Source: Betaproteobacteria bacterium (GTDB lineage: Bacteria > Pseudomonadota > Gammaproteobacteria > Burkholderiales > SG8-41). From it: 45,634 bases of DNA. The stretch is from assembly GCA_028291945.1 (NCBI GenBank), contig JAQGNH010000044.1, forward strand, positions 1-45,634, written 5' to 3'. Below are positions 43,937 through 45,634 of the stretch, one piece after another. Position 1 is the first letter of the stretch; each line of letters opens with the position of its first letter. Below the pieces are notes generated by a model. That model worked only from the letters and a program-made list of their open reading frames with translations. It had not been told where the DNA came from and did no database searches. A program made the translations under genes and the position numbers.

Positions 43937-44292
43937 ATGTTCGACATACACGCGATAGCCACTGTCAAATGCCCGGTCAACCAGATGTCGCAGGGCAACT
44001 GGGCAACGGTCGATTCCGAGATTCATCTCGATCCCGAGTACGCAGCCGGACTGCAGGGCCTCGAAGGGTTCTCTCACGTGCTGGGTTTATTTTTTTCTCG
44101 ACCGCGCGCAGGGCTTCGATCGGAAGACGCAGTTGCTACGACGTCCGCGCGGCATGGAGGACATGCATGAAGTCGGCGTGTTCGCACAGCGCACCAAATA
44201 TCGGCCTAACCCGATCGGCGTGACCGCGGTGAAGCTACTCGGCATCGACGGCAATGTCGTCAGAGTGCGCGGTCTCGACGCGCTCGACGGAC
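43937..44292 (+). pseudogene. trmO: trmO-like tRNA methyltransferase gene, frameshifted and truncated
   Basis: TrmO (YaeB/VirR family) N6-methylates t6A37 in tRNA. The first frame reads IHAIATVKCP and LEGFSHVLGLFF; the second, from about 44097, reads LDRAQGFDRKTQLLRRPRG, EVGVFAQRTKYRPNPIG and VRVRGLDALDG. They join if the run of seven T at 44090-44096 is read as six. The conserved end (roughly TPVLDIKPYxPxFD) is missing: after LDALDG the sequence turns into the end of a Bug gene. Even with the frameshift repaired, the protein would lack its C-terminus. Start ATG has AAGGAA upstream. Confidence 0.75.
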
Positions 44293-44370
44293 GAGTATCG
44301 CGCTTTCATCAAGGCGGAGATCGGTCGGTGGGGCCCGGTGATCAAGGCGTCGGGAGCTCGGGTCGAGTGA
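44290..44370 (+). pseudogene. 3' end of a Bug/TctC gene fused to broken trmO
   Basis: In a third frame the sequence reads DEYRAFIKAEIGRWGPVIKA, then SGARVE and TGA at 44368-44370. This is the typical C-terminal helix of Bug proteins (PEEFAAFIKSEIARWGPVVKASGAKVE type). It starts exactly where the trmO similarity stops, so the junction is at about 44288-44292. Confidence 0.75.
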
Positions 44371-44395
44371 TTCTGGAAGAAACTACGCCTTACCA

Positions 44396-45634
44396 TCACA
44401 CCTCACCGAAGTGAATGCGCCGGTATGGCGCCGACGGAATCGCATCGTCCACGTGCAGGTCCCACAGCTCGGTCTGCCCAACCTTCTCGTGCGCGGCGAA
44501 CAGATCCTTGAACCGATCGAGTGTGGTGATCTTCTCGCCGCGCAGGCCGAATCCGCGGGCGATCGCCGCGATGTCGCCTCGGCCATGCTGCGACTCCTTC
44601 GGGTCGTAGCCCTGCGCCCTGAACTTGTGTACTTCCGCGCCGTAGCCGCCGTCGTTCACCGTGCAGATCAGCATGCGGATGCCCTGGCGGCGAATGGTTT
44701 CGAGTTCCTGGATATGCATCATCAGGCTGCCATCGCCCTCGATCAACATCAGCTTGCCGTCGCCGCGCGCGGCGGCCATGCCTATCGCAATTGGAAACGC
44801 CGAGCCGATCGCGCCGAACTCGTTGATCACGTGCATCTGCTCGGCACGGCGGCCGTAGAAGTGCGTCGCGACAATGCCCGCGAAATGCGCACCGCCGCTC
44901 ACCACCGTCCAGTCCTTGGGAATCGCCGCATCGAGCTCCAGGATCGCCGGCCGCGGATCGACCGTGCCGGGCGCGACGAGGAACTCCTTGGAATCCGGCC
45001 GTGCTGCCTGAGCTGCAATTTGCTTGGCGAGCATCGGCGTGCGCGCACTGGCCGACGAGTGGCCGCGCTCTGCAAGCTTCGCCAGCACTGCTTCGGCGGC
45101 GGCCTTGGCATCCGCCCTGATGTGCATGTCTGCGATGCGCAGCCCTTGGTACAGTCCACGCGGGTTGAGATCGATCTGCACCGTCTTCGCATTCGGATAC
45201 AAGTAACCCGCTTCGGTGGTGTAGTGCCCCAGACCCGCGCCGACACCGATGAGCAGATCGCACGCGGCGAATTCCTCGCGCGCGAGCGGGCTCGCGTAAG
45301 CGCCGGCGACGCCAATGCCAAAGCGATTGTGATCGAAGAGCCCCTTCGCGAAGAGCGAGGTCGCGAGAAGCGCGCCGCAGCGCTCCGCCAATGCTTCAAG
45401 CGCCTCCGCGGCACCCGAGCGCAAGACTCCGCGGCCCCCGAGAATAATCGGGCGCTTGGACTCTTGGATCATCGTCGCGAGCTTGTCCACCAGGACAGGA
45501 TCAGGCGCCGGACGCTGCGGCGTGGGTATGAGCTCGGTGGAGGGCGAATACTCGGCACCCCATGGGAACGGCGCCTTCTGCAGATCCATCGGCACGCCCA
45601 GCACGACGGGGCAGCGCTCCTGTCGTGCGGTGTA
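44396..45634 (-). CDS. Thiamine-pyrophosphate-dependent enzyme, acetolactate-synthase-like (partial)
   Basis: The last 413 residues of a TPP enzyme; the frame is open to the window edge, so the N-terminal PYR domain lies outside. It includes the middle domain (PIILGGRGVLRSGAAEALEAL, CDLLIGVGAGLGHY) and the C-terminal PP domain with the TPP/metal motif GDGSLMMH and NDGGYGAE 24-27 residues on. NEFGAIGSAFPIAIG matches the region before it. Candidates are acetolactate synthase-like, benzoylformate decarboxylase-like or sulfopyruvate/phosphonopyruvate-like enzymes. It converges on the trmO-Bug remnant. Confidence 0.87.
   Translation of the reverse strand, partial: YTARQERCPVVLGVPMDLQKAPFPWGAEYSPSTELIPTPQRPAPDPVLVDKLATMIQESKRPIILGGRGVLRSGAAEALEALAERCGALLATSLFAKGLFDHNRFGIGVAGAYASPLAREEFAACDLLIGVGAGLGHYTTEAGYLYPNAKTVQIDLNPRGLYQGLRIADMHIRADAKAAAEAVLAKLAERGHSSASARTPMLAKQIAAQAARPDSKEFLVAPGTVDPRPAILELDAAIPKDWTVVSGGAHFAGIVATHFYGRRAEQMHVINEFGAIGSAFPIAIGMAAARGDGKLMLIEGDGSLMMHIQELETIRRQGIRMLICTVNDGGYGAEVHKFRAQGYDPKESQHGRGDIAAIARGFGLRGEKITTLDRFKDLFAAHEKVGQTELWDLHVDDAIPSAPYRRIHFGEV

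Overview
The window is high-GC bacterial chromosome with the gene style of a soil or sediment betaproteobacterium, most likely Burkholderiales. The main reason is ten intact genes for periplasmic binding proteins of the Bug/TctC (tripartite tricarboxylate transporter receptor) family, plus at least four degraded copies, none with a TctA/TctB membrane partner. Such expansion is typical of Bordetella, Cupriavidus and their relatives. The other genes are mostly catabolic enzymes for organic acids, sugar acids, N-acylated D-amino acids and CoA thioesters. There are no rRNA or tRNA genes, CRISPR arrays or recognisable transposases.

Layout. 1-4000: end of an unknown gene, a membrane-anchored TAXI-type binding protein, a scrap of an alpha/beta hydrolase, a cytochrome P460-cupredoxin fusion and an FMN-dependent alpha-hydroxy-acid oxidase. 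4049-8740: a plus-strand cluster of Bug, MmgE/PrpD, CapA-like and ACMSD-like amidohydrolase genes. 8818-12351: three tandem minus-strand Bug genes (the third is only a 3' piece) and one divergent Bug gene. 12467-17306: a frameshifted phytase-like esterase, a Bug gene, a DHA2-type 14-helix exporter and another Bug gene. 17360-21978: a signalling block with an OmpR-type two-component pair, two small ORFs, a DUF302 protein, a Bug remnant and a receiver-Hpt protein whose phosphoacceptor Asp is Lys. 22070-30710: CoA-transferase, Bug, MFS carrier, D-2-hydroxyacid dehydrogenase, uronate-dehydrogenase-like protein, Bug and D-aminoacylase-like amidohydrolase.

31255-37519 is the most coherent unit: five closely packed plus-strand genes for a membrane GGDEF-EAL protein, an orphan PhnD-like binding protein, a monohaem c-type cytochrome, a TsdA-like dihaem cytochrome and a SulP anion transporter. 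I read it as a periplasmic sulfur-oxyanion oxidation and sensing module tied to cyclic-di-GMP. This is inference from motifs and gene order.

37728-45634: Bug, a flavin monooxygenase fragment, an alpha/beta-hydrolase-adenylate cyclase fusion, a fragment of an NMT1-like binding protein, an HpcH/HpaI aldolase with a Gfo/Idh/MocA dehydrogenase, Bug, a broken trmO running into the tail of a Bug gene, and a thiamine-pyrophosphate enzyme cut by the window end.

The region has been rearranged repeatedly. Several intergenic spaces hold gene ends or beginnings, two genes carry single-base frameshifts, and three kinds of short repeat lie between genes: 126-144 bp elements with inverted ends, a perfect 39 bp repeat with an internal palindrome, and an imperfect pair flanking the signalling block.
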